A DNA stretch of 64,000 nucleotides, taken from DASRFA01 sp035651755 (GTDB taxonomy: Bacteria; Desulfobacterota; Binatia; UBA12015). Below, piece by piece: positions 34,114 through 43,252 of the stretch (its first letter is position 1; each line of letters opens with the position of its first letter). The DNA lies in NCBI GenBank assembly GCA_035651755.1, contig DASRFA010000056.1, forward strand, positions 186,001-250,000, written 5' to 3'. The position numbers and the translations under genes were made by a program. The notes beneath the pieces were generated by a model. That model was not told the DNA's origin. It saw nothing but the letters and a program-made list of their open reading frames with translations, and did no database searches.

Positions 34114-34232
34114 GTTCGGCCGCGCATCATAGCGAACGGCGCACGTCGCGGAAGTGCGCGTGACGCGTCCCGGAAGCGTCGGGACCTGCGACCGCTTGAC
34201 GGCGCGGCGCGATCCACGCCTATGCTCGTCGC

Positions 34233-34697
34233 GTGAGCCGGGACCGGACGGACGACCGCCGAGACGACGCCACGACCCTCGCGGAGATCGCCGATCGCCT
34301 CGCGATCCAGGACCTCCTGGTCCGATACTGCCGCGCGATCGACGGGCTCGACTGGGAGCTCCTCGACACCGTGTTCGTGCCCGACGCGTTCATCGACTAC
34401 ACGAGCTCGGGCGGCACGAAGGGCGCGTACCCGGAGGTCCGCGCCTGGCTCGCGCAGGTCCTGCCGGCATTTCCTGTGCGTCAGCACCTCGTCACGAACA
34501 CCCACGTCGTGATCGACGGCGACCGCGCGTCGAGCCGGACGTACTTCTACAACCCGATGGGACGGCCGCAGCCGGACGGGGGCGTCAAGCTCTTCTTCGT
34601 CGGCGGCTACTACGTCGACGACCTGGTACGGACCCCGGCCGGCTGGCGCATCGCCCGCCGCATCGAGCAGCAGGCCTGGGTCGACGCGCGACCGTAG
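34233..34697 (+). CDS. SnoaL-like / NTF2-fold protein
   Basis: 154 residues from a GTG at 34233. Single alpha+beta-barrel (SnoaL/NTF2-like) domain: EIADRLAIQDLLVRYCRAIDGLDWELLDTVFVPDAFIDYTSSGG, HLVTNTHVVIDGDRASSRTYFYNPM, GGYYVDDLVRTPAGWRIARRIEQQAW. This is the usual layout of the SnoaL_4 subgroup, often found with aromatic-compound or steroid enzymes as dehydratase, isomerase or small ligand binder. No catalytic assignment is possible. It converges on the first kup gene with 18 nt between stops. Confidence 0.85.
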   Translation: MSRDRTDDRRDDATTLAEIADRLAIQDLLVRYCRAIDGLDWELLDTVFVPDAFIDYTSSGGTKGAYPEVRAWLAQVLPAFPVRQHLVTNTHVVIDGDRASSRTYFYNPMGRPQPDGGVKLFFVGGYYVDDLVRTPAGWRIARRIEQQAWVDARP

Positions 34698-34715
34698 CGA
34701 CCGCGCGCACCGGCG

Positions 34716-36686
34716 TCACAGCTCGAGCTGGACGCCGATCTCGAGGACGCGCGCCGGCGGGATGCGGAACGTCCGGATCGGAGACGCGACGTTCCGCCAG
34801 ACGAGCGCGAACAGCCGCTTCCGCCAGCGTGCCATCGCCGCCGTCCCGGTCGTGAGGAGCGAGTCGCGCGAAACGAAGAAGACCGCGGACGACGGGTCGA
34901 GCGGCAGCCCGTGCTCGGTGCACCTCTCGAGGACCTCGCCGATCGTCGGTACCTCCATGAACCCGAACAGCGCGAGCACGCGGAAGAAGCCGCTTCCCAT
35001 GTCGAGGATGGAGACGCGCTCCTCGACGCGCACCCAGGGCGCCTCGGAGACCCCGATCGTGAGAAGCACGACACGCTCGTGGAGGACGCGGTTCGCGTCG
35101 ACGTTGTGGAGGAGGAGCGCCGGGATCCCGGTCGTGTTCGTCGAGAGGTAGATCGCCGTGCCCGGCACGCGCGCGGGCGGCGAGGCGGCGATCTCCGCGA
35201 AGAACGCCTCGGCCGAGCGCCCGGCGCGCGCCTGGAGCTGTCCGAGCAGCGTCCGGCCTCGCCGCCAGGTCGTCATCACGGTGAAGACCGCGATCCCGAC
35301 CGCGATCGGGAACCAGCCGCCGCTCGCGACCTTGTCGGCGTTGGCCAGCAGGAACGAGAGGTCGACCAGCAGGAACACCGCGACCAGCGCGCCCGCGCGC
35401 CAGCGCGGCCACCCGAGCCGCCGGCGCGCCACCGCGTAGAAGAGGACGCTCGTCACGCTCATCGTACCGGTGACCGCGATGCCGTACGCGCTCGCGAGCG
35501 CGTCCGAGCTCCGGAACCCGAGCACGAGCGCGATGCACGCGGCCGTCATCGCCGCGTTCACCTGCGGCAAATACACCTGCCCGCGCGCCGTGCTCGACGT
35601 GTGGACGACCGCGAACCGCGGCGCGTAGCCGAGCTGCGCCGCCTGCTGGGTGAGAGAGAAGACGCCCGAGATGAGCGCCTGCGACGCGACGATCGTCGCG
35701 ATCGCGGACAGGACGACCAGCGGGTAGAGCGCCCAGCCGGGCGCGAGGTCGAAGAAGGGATGCCGCACGAGCCCGCCGCGCTCGATGATGAGCGCGCCCT
35801 GCCCGAAGTAGTTGAGGACGAGGGCGGGGAACACGACCGCGCTCCACGCGGCCCGGATCGGCCGCGCGCCGAAGTGCCCGAGGTCGGCGTAGAGCGCCTC
35901 GGCACCCGTGATCGCGAGCACGACCGCCCCCAGCACGAGGAAGCCGTGCACGCCGTGGCGCGCGAGGAATCGGACGCCCCAGCGCGGGTCGACGGCCCAC
36001 AGGACCGAGGCGTGGGTCGCCTCCTGCCCGACGACGTGCGCGAGCCCGAGCCCGCCGATCGCGACGAACCAGACCAGCATCGTCGGGCCGAAGAAGCGGG
36101 CGACGCCGGCCGTGCCGAGCCGCTGCACCGCGAAGAGGCCCGCAAGGAGCGCGACCGTGATCGGCACCACGAACGGCTCGAAGGCGTCGGTCGCGACCGC
36201 GAGACCCTCGACGGCGGAGAGCACCGAGATCGCGGGCGTGATCATGCCGTCGCCGTAGAGGAGCGCGGCCCCCAGGATGCCGAGGGCGGCGAGCGCGCGC
36301 GTACGGCGGCGCGTGCGCTCGGCCGCGGCGGCGACGGCGGGGTCGCCCGCCGTCGCCGCTCCGCCGTCGGCCGCTTCCGGCGCCGATTCAGCGGCGCGCA
36401 TCGAGTCGGACGGCGTCACGCGGAGGAGCGCGAGCAGCGCCAGGACCCCGCCCTCGCCCTGGTTGTCCGCTCGCATGATGACGGCGAGATACTTGACCGA
36501 CACCACCAGCGTGAGCGCCCAGAAGATGAGCGAGAGCACGCCGACGATCTCCTCGGTGCGCACCGGGACGCCCTTCCCCGCGACGAAGTCGACGCACTGC
36601 GAGAGCGCGTAGAGCGGCGACGTCCCGATGTCGCCGTAGACGACGCCGAGCGCCCCGAGTGCCGTCGCCGCGAGCGATCCCCGCAC
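34716..36686 (-). CDS. kup: KUP family potassium uptake protein (copy 1)
   Basis: 656 residues from a GTG at 36686, selected because AGAGG lies 5 nt upstream; GTG codons at 36719 and 36761 would lengthen it. The KUP start ALGALGVVYGDIGTSPLYAL, then LSLIFWALTLVVSVKYLAVIMRADNQGEGGVLALLAL, ALLYGDGMITPAISVLSAVEGL, and FPALVLNYFGQGAL are diagnostic. About 12 helices are followed by a C-terminal cytoplasmic domain (LHERVVLLTIG, FFRVLALFGFMEVP). K+:H+ symporter at the inner membrane. A poorly conserved Ala-rich insert of about 45 residues sits between helices 2 and 3. A second kup lies just upstream on the same strand, with a structured repeat in between. Confidence 0.93.
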   Translation of the reverse strand: MRGSLAATALGALGVVYGDIGTSPLYALSQCVDFVAGKGVPVRTEEIVGVLSLIFWALTLVVSVKYLAVIMRADNQGEGGVLALLALLRVTPSDSMRAAESAPEAADGGAATAGDPAVAAAAERTRRRTRALAALGILGAALLYGDGMITPAISVLSAVEGLAVATDAFEPFVVPITVALLAGLFAVQRLGTAGVARFFGPTMLVWFVAIGGLGLAHVVGQEATHASVLWAVDPRWGVRFLARHGVHGFLVLGAVVLAITGAEALYADLGHFGARPIRAAWSAVVFPALVLNYFGQGALIIERGGLVRHPFFDLAPGWALYPLVVLSAIATIVASQALISGVFSLTQQAAQLGYAPRFAVVHTSSTARGQVYLPQVNAAMTAACIALVLGFRSSDALASAYGIAVTGTMSVTSVLFYAVARRRLGWPRWRAGALVAVFLLVDLSFLLANADKVASGGWFPIAVGIAVFTVMTTWRRGRTLLGQLQARAGRSAEAFFAEIAASPPARVPGTAIYLSTNTTGIPALLLHNVDANRVLHERVVLLTIGVSEAPWVRVEERVSILDMGSGFFRVLALFGFMEVPTIGEVLERCTEHGLPLDPSSAVFFVSRDSLLTTGTAAMARWRKRLFALVWRNVASPIRTFRIPPARVLEIGVQLEL

Positions 36687-36849
36687 CGCCACCTCTCGCC
36701 CCGGACGTCCGACGCCCACGAGCCGCGACGCAGTCGCCGCCTCGGTTCCGATCGAAGCCACCGGAGCGTCTATCGACCCTTCCGCCCCCGATCTCCAGCG
36801 GTCCGTCCAGCTACGATGGAGACTGGAGACGGCGTCAACAGCGCACCGT

Positions 36850-37048
36850 GTTTCATGATGGCGCGTTCCACCATGCGGCGAGCGAAGCGAGCCCGCGGGA
36901 GTGGGGCGCGGGACGCGACCACGACGTCCAGAGGGCACCGTCGTTTCATGATGGCGCGTTCCACCATGCGGCGAGCGAAGCGAGCCCGCGGGAGTGGGGC
37001 CCCGTTTCGGCTTTGCCGAAACGGGGCGAGGGGCGCGAGCCCCTCGTT
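36850..37048 (+). repeat. Structured intergenic repeat, site B, between two kup genes
   Basis: A 58-nt direct repeat occurs at 36850-36907 and 36943-37000, offset 93 nt. It contains GCGAGCGAAGCGAGC, the palindrome CCCGCGGG and GTGGGGC. After the second copy comes a perfect 12-bp hairpin with loop TTT (37000-37011 with 37015-37026), then the 7-bp stem CGAGGGG/CCCCTCG (37027-37033 with 37040-37046). This is the same element as at 12.5 kb; the first stem differs in sequence but stays paired. It fills most of the 365-nt gap (36687-37051) between the kup genes and ends 3 nt before the stop codon of kup copy 2, read on the opposite strand. I see no gene in this gap. Confidence 0.85.
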
Positions 37049-37051
37049 AAA

Positions 37052-39049
37052 TCAAATCTCGAGCTGGGCGCCGAGCTCGATCACGCGGTTCGGCGGAATG
37101 CTGAAGTACGCGGTCGCCGGCGGCGCATTGCGAGCGAGGAAGGCGAAGACCTTCTTCCGCCAGCGCACCATCCCGGACCGGCCCGACGGGAGCAGCGTCT
37201 CGCGCCCGAGGAAGAAGGTCGTGTCGTCGAGCTTCAGCGAGAGGCCCTTCGGCCGACAGAGCTGCAGGATGAGCGGCACGTTCGGCGTCTCGAGGAAGCC
37301 GAAGCGGGAGATGACGCGGAAGAAGCCGTGGCCGAGCTGCTCGACGTCGACCCGCTCGGGGTTCGGCACCTCGGGGTGGCGGACCGTGAGGATGGACAGC
37401 AGCACGACGCGCTCGTGCAGCACCTTGTTGTGCTTGAAATGGTGGAGGAGGACCGGCGGGATGCCCTCCGCGCTCGACGTCATGACGACGGCCGTCCCGG
37501 GAACGCGGATCGGCTTCGTGCGGTCGATGTCGGCGATGAAGAGGCCGAGCGGCACGCGCCCGCGCGCCAGGACGCGGGCGAGCTCCGCGCGCCCGCGCTT
37601 CCAGGTCGTCATGCCGACGAAGATCACACCCGCGATCGCGAGCGGCAGCCAGCCGCCGTGCGGCACCTTCAAGAGGTTCGGGCCGAGGAACGAGAGATCG
37701 ATGAGGAGGAACGCGGCGACCACGGTCCCCGCGCGCAGCCGCGACCAGTGCCAGCGCTCGCGCGCGAACGCGTAGAAGAGGAGCGTCGTGATCGCCATCG
37801 TGCCGGTCACCGCGAGGCCGTACGCGCTCGCGAGGTCGGCCGACTCGCGGAACACGATGACGCACGCCACGCAGAGCACCATGAGGGCGCGGTTCACCGC
37901 CGGGACGTAGATCTGGCCGGCCTCCACACCCGAGGTGTGGACGATCGTGAAGCGCGGCACGTAGCCGAGCTGCACCGCCTGCTGCGTCAACGAGAACGCG
38001 CCCGAGATGAGCGCCTGCGACGCGATGATCGTCGCGATCGTCGACACCACGACCAGGGGATAGAGGCCCCAGTCCGGCACGAGCTCGAAGAACGGGTTCT
38101 TGAGGCTATCGGCGCGCTCCAGCAGGAGCACGCCCTGCCCGAAGTAGTTCAGCAGGAGCGCGGGGAACACGACCGCGGTCCACGCCCACCGGATCGGGCG
38201 CGCGCCGAAGTGCCCCATGTCGGCGTAGAGCGCCTCGCCGCCGGTGATCACGAGGACGACCGACCCGAGCACCAGGAATCCCGTCCACCCGTGCTCCCAG
38301 AGGAAGCGAAAGCCGTGCACCGGGTTCGCGGCGTTCAGCACCGACACGTGCTCGGGGTTCTGCGTCACGATGCGGGCGGTGCCGGCCACCGCGATCGTCA
38401 AGAACCAGAGGAGCATGAGCGGCCCGAATACCGCGCCGATCCCCGCGGTGCCGTGGCGCTGCACCGAGAACAGCCCGACCAGGATCGCGATCGTGATGGG
38501 CACGATGAACGGGTGGAACGCATGGGTCGCGACCCCGAGACCCTCCACCGCCGAGAGCACCGAGATCGACGGCGTCAGCACGCCGTCGCCGTAGAGCAGC
38601 GCGGCGCCGAAGAGCCCGAGAAGAAGGAGCCCGAAACGCGTCGCGGGCGCGGTGCGATCGGCCTCGCCCGCCTTGACGAGCGACAGCAGGGCCAGGATCC
38701 CGCCCTCGCCGTTGTTGTCCGCCCGCATCACGAACGTGAGGTATTTGATGGAGATCACGAGCGCGAGTGCCCAGAAGATGAGCGACAGCACGCCCAAGAC
38801 GTTGGCATGCGTGATCGCGATCGGGTGCTCGCCGAGGAAGCACTCGCGAAGCGCGTAGAGCGGCGAGGTGCCGATGTCGCCATAGACGACGCCGAGCGCC
38901 GCGAGCGCCATGCGCGCGAGCGAACCGGTCGGCCCGTGATGCGCGGCGCCCGCCTCCTCGGCGACGGGGTGGCGATGGCGTACGGGCTGCGGCTCCGGCT
39001 CCGGCGGGGGGGCCGGTCGTGGGTCGGCGCCTGCTGGGCTGGCGGTCAT
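37052..39049 (-). CDS. kup: KUP family potassium uptake protein (copy 2)
   Basis: 665 residues from ATG 39049. A Pro-rich leader of about 45 residues precedes MALAALGVVYGDIGTSPLYALREC. Other KUP blocks are LSLIFWALALVISIKYLTFVMRADNNGEGGILALLSLV, ALLYGDGVLTPSISVLSAVEGLGVATHAF, ALYADMGHFGARPIRWAW and FPALLLNYFGQGVLLL. The C-terminal soluble part contains LHERVVLLSILTV and GFFRVISRFGFLETPNV. K+:H+ symporter. Close paralog of the downstream copy and probably the product of tandem duplication. It follows mfd on the same strand with 62 nt between them. Confidence 0.94.
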   Translation of the reverse strand: MTASPAGADPRPAPPPEPEPQPVRHRHPVAEEAGAAHHGPTGSLARMALAALGVVYGDIGTSPLYALRECFLGEHPIAITHANVLGVLSLIFWALALVISIKYLTFVMRADNNGEGGILALLSLVKAGEADRTAPATRFGLLLLGLFGAALLYGDGVLTPSISVLSAVEGLGVATHAFHPFIVPITIAILVGLFSVQRHGTAGIGAVFGPLMLLWFLTIAVAGTARIVTQNPEHVSVLNAANPVHGFRFLWEHGWTGFLVLGSVVLVITGGEALYADMGHFGARPIRWAWTAVVFPALLLNYFGQGVLLLERADSLKNPFFELVPDWGLYPLVVVSTIATIIASQALISGAFSLTQQAVQLGYVPRFTIVHTSGVEAGQIYVPAVNRALMVLCVACVIVFRESADLASAYGLAVTGTMAITTLLFYAFARERWHWSRLRAGTVVAAFLLIDLSFLGPNLLKVPHGGWLPLAIAGVIFVGMTTWKRGRAELARVLARGRVPLGLFIADIDRTKPIRVPGTAVVMTSSAEGIPPVLLHHFKHNKVLHERVVLLSILTVRHPEVPNPERVDVEQLGHGFFRVISRFGFLETPNVPLILQLCRPKGLSLKLDDTTFFLGRETLLPSGRSGMVRWRKKVFAFLARNAPPATAYFSIPPNRVIELGAQLEI

Positions 39050-39111
39050 CGGAAGCGTGCGAAGCCGCTGCGCGGCGGCACGGGCCCACAGAAGCAAGTC
39101 CGGAGCCCGTG

Positions 39112-42100
39112 TCAACCGCGTACCGCGCGCTCCGTGCCGGCGCGCGCCGCCTCCGCGAAGCGCCGGCTCGCCTCGCCGGCGGACGGCGCTTCGGCGTGAT
39201 CGGGCAGGAGGCCCTCGAGGCTCGCGAGGACGGTGCGCACCTCCCCGAGCAGGGCCTCGCCGCGCGCGGCGGTCGGGATCGCGAGCGTCCCGTCGGGCGC
39301 GAGCGACGCCCGCGACGACGCCGCCCGAACCCAGTCGACGAGCGCCGCCGGCGGAAGCATCGACGACGGGTGCAGCTTCAGGGCGAGACGCGGCCCGCGC
39401 AGCTTCGCCTCCGCGATCCCGAGCGCCTTCATGCGCCGGCGCACGTCCATCACGTCGAGCAGGAGCTCGACGATGGCCGGCGGAGGTCCGTAGCGGTCGC
39501 GCATCTCCTCGCCGAGGAGCACGCGGTCCTCCGGCCGCTTCATCGCGGCGAGGCGCTTGTACCAGACCAGCCGTTGATTGACGTCGTCGAGGTAGGAGTC
39601 GGGGATGTAGGCCGGGATGCCGAGCTGGATCTCGGGCTCGATCTCGACCTCGACCGGCTCGCCGCGCAGCTCGTGCACGGCCTGCTCCATCATCTGGGTG
39701 TAGAGCTCGAAGCCGACCGCGGTGATGTGGCCGCTCTGCTGCTTCCCGAGGAGGTTGCCCGCGCCGCGGATCTCGAGGTCGTGGGCGGCGATCTTGAAGC
39801 CGCCGCCGAGGTCGTCGAGCTGCTCCAGCACCTCGAGGCGCTGGCGCGCCTCGCGCGTCAGCATCTCGGCGCCCGGGATCAGGAGATAGGCGTACGCGCG
39901 CGCCGGCGACCGCCCGACGCGGCCCCGCAGCTGGTAGAGCTGCGCGAGGCCGAACGTGTCGGCGCGGTCGATGAAGATCGTGTTCGCGTTCGGGATGTCG
40001 AGACCGGACTCGATGATCGCCGTGCAGAGAAGAATGTCGTGCTCGTGGTTCAGGAACGCGAGCATCACCTTCTCGAGCTGGTGCTCCTTCATCTGCCCGT
40101 GGCCGACGACGATGCGCGCCTCGGGCACGATGGCGCGCAGGCGCTCCGCCATGCGGTCGATCGACTCCACGCGGTTGTGGACGAAGAAGATCTGCCCGCC
40201 GCGGTCGAGCTCCCGCTTCACCGCGTCGCGGATGACGTGGTCGTCGAAGCGGGTCACGTACGTCCGGATCGCCTGGCGGTCGAGCGGCGGAGTCTCGATG
40301 ACCGACAGGTCGCGGATGCCGGTCAGCGACAGCTCGAGCGTGCGCGGGATCGGCGTCGCGGTGAGGGTCAGGACGTCGACCAGCTTCCGCATCTGCTTGA
40401 TGCGCTCCTTGTCCTTGACGCCGAAGCGGTGCTCCTCGTCCACGACGAGGAGGCCGAGGCGAGCGAACTCGACGTCGCCCTGGAGGAGGCGGTGGGTCCC
40501 GACGACGACGTCGATCTCGCCGGTCGCGAGCTTCGCGGCGACGTCCGCGTTCTCCTTCCGCGTGCGGAAGCCCGACATCATCTCGATCCGGACGGGGTAG
40601 CCGGCGAAGCGCTTGCGGAAGGTCTCGACGTGCTGCTGCGCGAGAACGGTCGTCGGCACGAGGACGCCGACCTGCTGGCCCTCCATCGCGCAGATGAAGG
40701 CCGCGCGCATCGCGACCTCGGTCTTCCCGTAGCCGACGTCGCCGCACACCAGGCGGTCCATCGGCTTCGACTTCCCGAGGTCGCCCAGGACCTCGTTGAT
40801 CGCGCGCTGCTGGTCGGGGGTCTCGTCGAACGGGAAGCGCGCCTCGAACTCCTGGTAGTACGCGTCGCTCGTCGAGAACGCGTGGCCCTCGTGGCGCTCG
40901 CGCGTCGCGTAGAGCGCGAGGAGCTCGTGGGCCATGGCGAGGATGGACTCCTTGGCCTTCGTCTTGGTGCGCTCCCACGCGACGCCGCCGAGCTTGTCCA
41001 GGAGCGGCTGCGCGCCGTCGCCGCCGACGTACTTCTGGACGACGTTCACGCGGTCGACGGGGACGTAGAGCCGGTCGCCGCCCTGGTACTCGAGGTGGAG
41101 GAAGTCGCCCTCGCTGCCCGCGACCGTGAGGTGCTTGAGCCCGCGGTAGAGCCCGATCCCGTGGTCGAGGTGCACGATGTAGTCGTCGGGCCGGAGCTGC
41201 TCGAGGCTCTTCATCACCTGGTCGAGCGTGAGCGCGACCGCCTTCCGCCGGCGGGTGTGGCGGTGCTCGCCGAACAGGTTCGCCTCGGCGAGGCAGACGA
41301 GTCGGTCGTCCGGGAGCTCGACCGACTCCGACAGGTCCCCGGCGACGATGAACGGCCCCGGCTCGGGGCGACGCTCCAGCACGTCGGGAAGCGAGTCACC
41401 GGCCGCGTCGACCAGCAGGTCCTGTCCTTCGAGGATCCGTTTCAGGCGCTCCGCCTGCGCGGCGTTGTGCACGACGAGCCCGACGCGCGACCCCGCGCGC
41501 GTCCAGCCACGGAGGCGCTCGGCGAGCGCGCCGAAGCCCTTCTCCTCGCGCAGGAAGCGCGCGCCCTGCACCTCGAAGGGGCGGCGCGAGCGCACCTGCG
41601 CGACGCGCGCGTCCCCGCCGGCCGCCGCCGCGTCCGACAGCTCCTCGAGCACGAGGCGCGGGCGCTCCGCGAGCGCGGCCAGCAGGCGGTCGGGCGTCGA
41701 GTACAGGTCCTCGGCCGGGGGATGGATCTGACGCTCCTCGGCGGCGGTCGCGGCGTGCTCCTCGACCGACGCCCATGCGGCGCGCGCCGCTTCCGCGATC
41801 GCGTCCTCCTCGTCGAGCACGACCAGGGTTTCGCGCGGCAGGTACGCCGGCAGATCCACGAGATCGACCAGGTACGGGGCAAGCGCCTCGACGCCCGGGA
41901 AGTGGATGCCCTCGCGCAGCGCATCGAGGAGCTGCAGGCGGTCGGCGCGCGACATCTCGAGCTCGCGGGCGCGCGCCTCGATCCGGCGCGCGACGCCCGG
42001 GTCGCGCATGGCGCGCACCGGGAACTCGCCCGCGGGCAGGACGAGCGCCTCCTCCTGGTCGGCCAGGCGGCGCTGCGTCGCCGGGTCGAACGTCCGGATC

Positions 42101-42753
42101 GACTCGAGGACGTCGCCGAGGAGCTCGAGGCGGAGCGGATCGCCCTGCCCCGTCACGAAGACGTCGACGAGGCCGCCCCGGACGGCGAACTCGCCGCGCT
42201 CCTCGACGAGCGGGCGCCGCTTGTAGCCCCAGTCGGAGAGGCGCGCCGCGAGCTCGTCCAGGTCGACGGTTCCGCCCTGCACGAGGTACGCGCACGAGCC
42301 GGTGAGGACCGCCGGCGCCATCACCCGCTGGAGGGCCGCTTCCGGCGTGGTGAGGACGATCGGGTTCCGCGTCTGGCTCAGGTGGTAGAGGCCCTCGATG
42401 CGGTGCGCGATCGTCTCCGGGCTCGGCGAGATCGGGGCGAACGGGGCGACGTCCCACGCCGGAAGGACGTGGAGCCGCTTCTTGAGCGCGTCCGCGGACG
42501 GCTCCTCGCCCAGGAAGAAGTGCAGGTCCTGGGCGAGCGCTTCCGCGGCGCGGGTATCGCGCGCCACGACGAGCATCGGCCGCGGGCTCCGGCGGTAGAG
42601 CGCCGCGACGAGCGCCGCGCGCGCCGGCCCGCGGAGGCCCTGCACGCGCTCCTTCGCGCCGACGCCGGCGGACGCGAGCCGTTCCGCGAGCGTCTCCACC
42701 GCCGCCGAGAGCGAGCCGCGCGTGCCGTTCGACTGGTCTTCCGGTGCGGTCAT
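39112..42753 (-). CDS. mfd: Transcription-repair coupling factor
   Basis: 1213 residues from ATG 42753, close to the family norm (about 1150). Domain order is standard. The N-terminal UvrB-homology region runs to about residue 350 (LHFFLGEEPSADALKKRLHVLPAWDVAPFAPISPS). Next is the CarD-like RNA-polymerase-interacting domain (PDDYIVHLDHGIGLYRGLKHL, QGGDRLYVPVDRVNVVQKYVGG). The RecG-like SF2 translocase follows, with motif I LVCGDVGYGKTEVAMRAAF, Walker B VVDEEHRFGV, motif III TLTATPIPRTL and motif VI QLYQLRGRVGRS. The C-terminal TRCF domain is present (IPAYIPDSYLDDVNQRLVWYKRLA). It removes stalled RNA polymerase and recruits UvrA to lesions. Confidence 0.97.
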   Translation of the reverse strand: MTAPEDQSNGTRGSLSAAVETLAERLASAGVGAKERVQGLRGPARAALVAALYRRSPRPMLVVARDTRAAEALAQDLHFFLGEEPSADALKKRLHVLPAWDVAPFAPISPSPETIAHRIEGLYHLSQTRNPIVLTTPEAALQRVMAPAVLTGSCAYLVQGGTVDLDELAARLSDWGYKRRPLVEERGEFAVRGGLVDVFVTGQGDPLRLELLGDVLESIRTFDPATQRRLADQEEALVLPAGEFPVRAMRDPGVARRIEARARELEMSRADRLQLLDALREGIHFPGVEALAPYLVDLVDLPAYLPRETLVVLDEEDAIAEAARAAWASVEEHAATAAEERQIHPPAEDLYSTPDRLLAALAERPRLVLEELSDAAAAGGDARVAQVRSRRPFEVQGARFLREEKGFGALAERLRGWTRAGSRVGLVVHNAAQAERLKRILEGQDLLVDAAGDSLPDVLERRPEPGPFIVAGDLSESVELPDDRLVCLAEANLFGEHRHTRRRKAVALTLDQVMKSLEQLRPDDYIVHLDHGIGLYRGLKHLTVAGSEGDFLHLEYQGGDRLYVPVDRVNVVQKYVGGDGAQPLLDKLGGVAWERTKTKAKESILAMAHELLALYATRERHEGHAFSTSDAYYQEFEARFPFDETPDQQRAINEVLGDLGKSKPMDRLVCGDVGYGKTEVAMRAAFICAMEGQQVGVLVPTTVLAQQHVETFRKRFAGYPVRIEMMSGFRTRKENADVAAKLATGEIDVVVGTHRLLQGDVEFARLGLLVVDEEHRFGVKDKERIKQMRKLVDVLTLTATPIPRTLELSLTGIRDLSVIETPPLDRQAIRTYVTRFDDHVIRDAVKRELDRGGQIFFVHNRVESIDRMAERLRAIVPEARIVVGHGQMKEHQLEKVMLAFLNHEHDILLCTAIIESGLDIPNANTIFIDRADTFGLAQLYQLRGRVGRSPARAYAYLLIPGAEMLTREARQRLEVLEQLDDLGGGFKIAAHDLEIRGAGNLLGKQQSGHITAVGFELYTQMMEQAVHELRGEPVEVEIEPEIQLGIPAYIPDSYLDDVNQRLVWYKRLAAMKRPEDRVLLGEEMRDRYGPPPAIVELLLDVMDVRRRMKALGIAEAKLRGPRLALKLHPSSMLPPAALVDWVRAASSRASLAPDGTLAIPTAARGEALLGEVRTVLASLEGLLPDHAEAPSAGEASRRFAEAARAGTERAVRG

Positions 42754-42898
42754 CGACAAACCCGCGATCGGTCGCGGCGCGCGCCGCACGCTGCACGATC
42801 GCGGGATGACCCGATGGTAGACGTCGCGGATCGGGCAATCGAGGCCGTGCCGGAGCGGTCGCTTTCGGAGCGCGCCCCGGGCCGCTACGCTCCGAGGC

Positions 42899-43243
42899 AT
42901 GGCGGCCTCGGCGGAGACCCGCGACCTGCTCGCGGAGAGGATCCGGCGGCTCGAAGCCCGGGTCGGCGAGATGAGCGACGCCGTCGCCGCGGCGCAGGGC
43001 GAGATCGCGCGCGCGACCGGCCAGCTCGACGCCCTCGTCGACCTCGTGGGACGGCTCTCGCGCGTCGTCGACGTCCAGGGCGATTCGCTGCAGGGCGACG
43101 AGAGCGCGCTCGAGCGGAAAGTCGGCTCGCTCGAGAGCAGGGTTGCGACCCTCGTCGACGGCCTCGGCGCCGTCGTGCATCGCCTGGAAGGGCTCGGCGC
43201 GCGGATCGCGGACGCCCTCGAGCGGCCCGCGCGCGACCGCTAG
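42899..43243 (+). CDS. Small coiled-coil protein of unknown function
   Basis: 114 residues from ATG 42899. Nearly the whole protein has a heptad pattern (LAERIRRLEARVGEMSDAVAAAQGEIARATGQLDALVDLVGRL, then LERKVGSLESRVATLVDGLGAVVHRLEGLGARIADALE). No membrane segment or signal. It is divergent from mfd (145 nt between starts) and convergent with the DUF1573 gene 9 nt away. The absence of stop codons plus clear heptads argues for a real gene, but low complexity makes this only moderately sure. I assign no function. Confidence 0.55.
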   Translation: MAASAETRDLLAERIRRLEARVGEMSDAVAAAQGEIARATGQLDALVDLVGRLSRVVDVQGDSLQGDESALERKVGSLESRVATLVDGLGAVVHRLEGLGARIADALERPARDR

Positions 43244-43252
43244 CGCGCTCTC

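Noticed and set aside
39050..40978. In-frame upstream extension of kup copy 2 to 1308 residues
   Set aside because: The extra part is a wrong-frame reading of mfd; the true kup start is the ATG at 39049.
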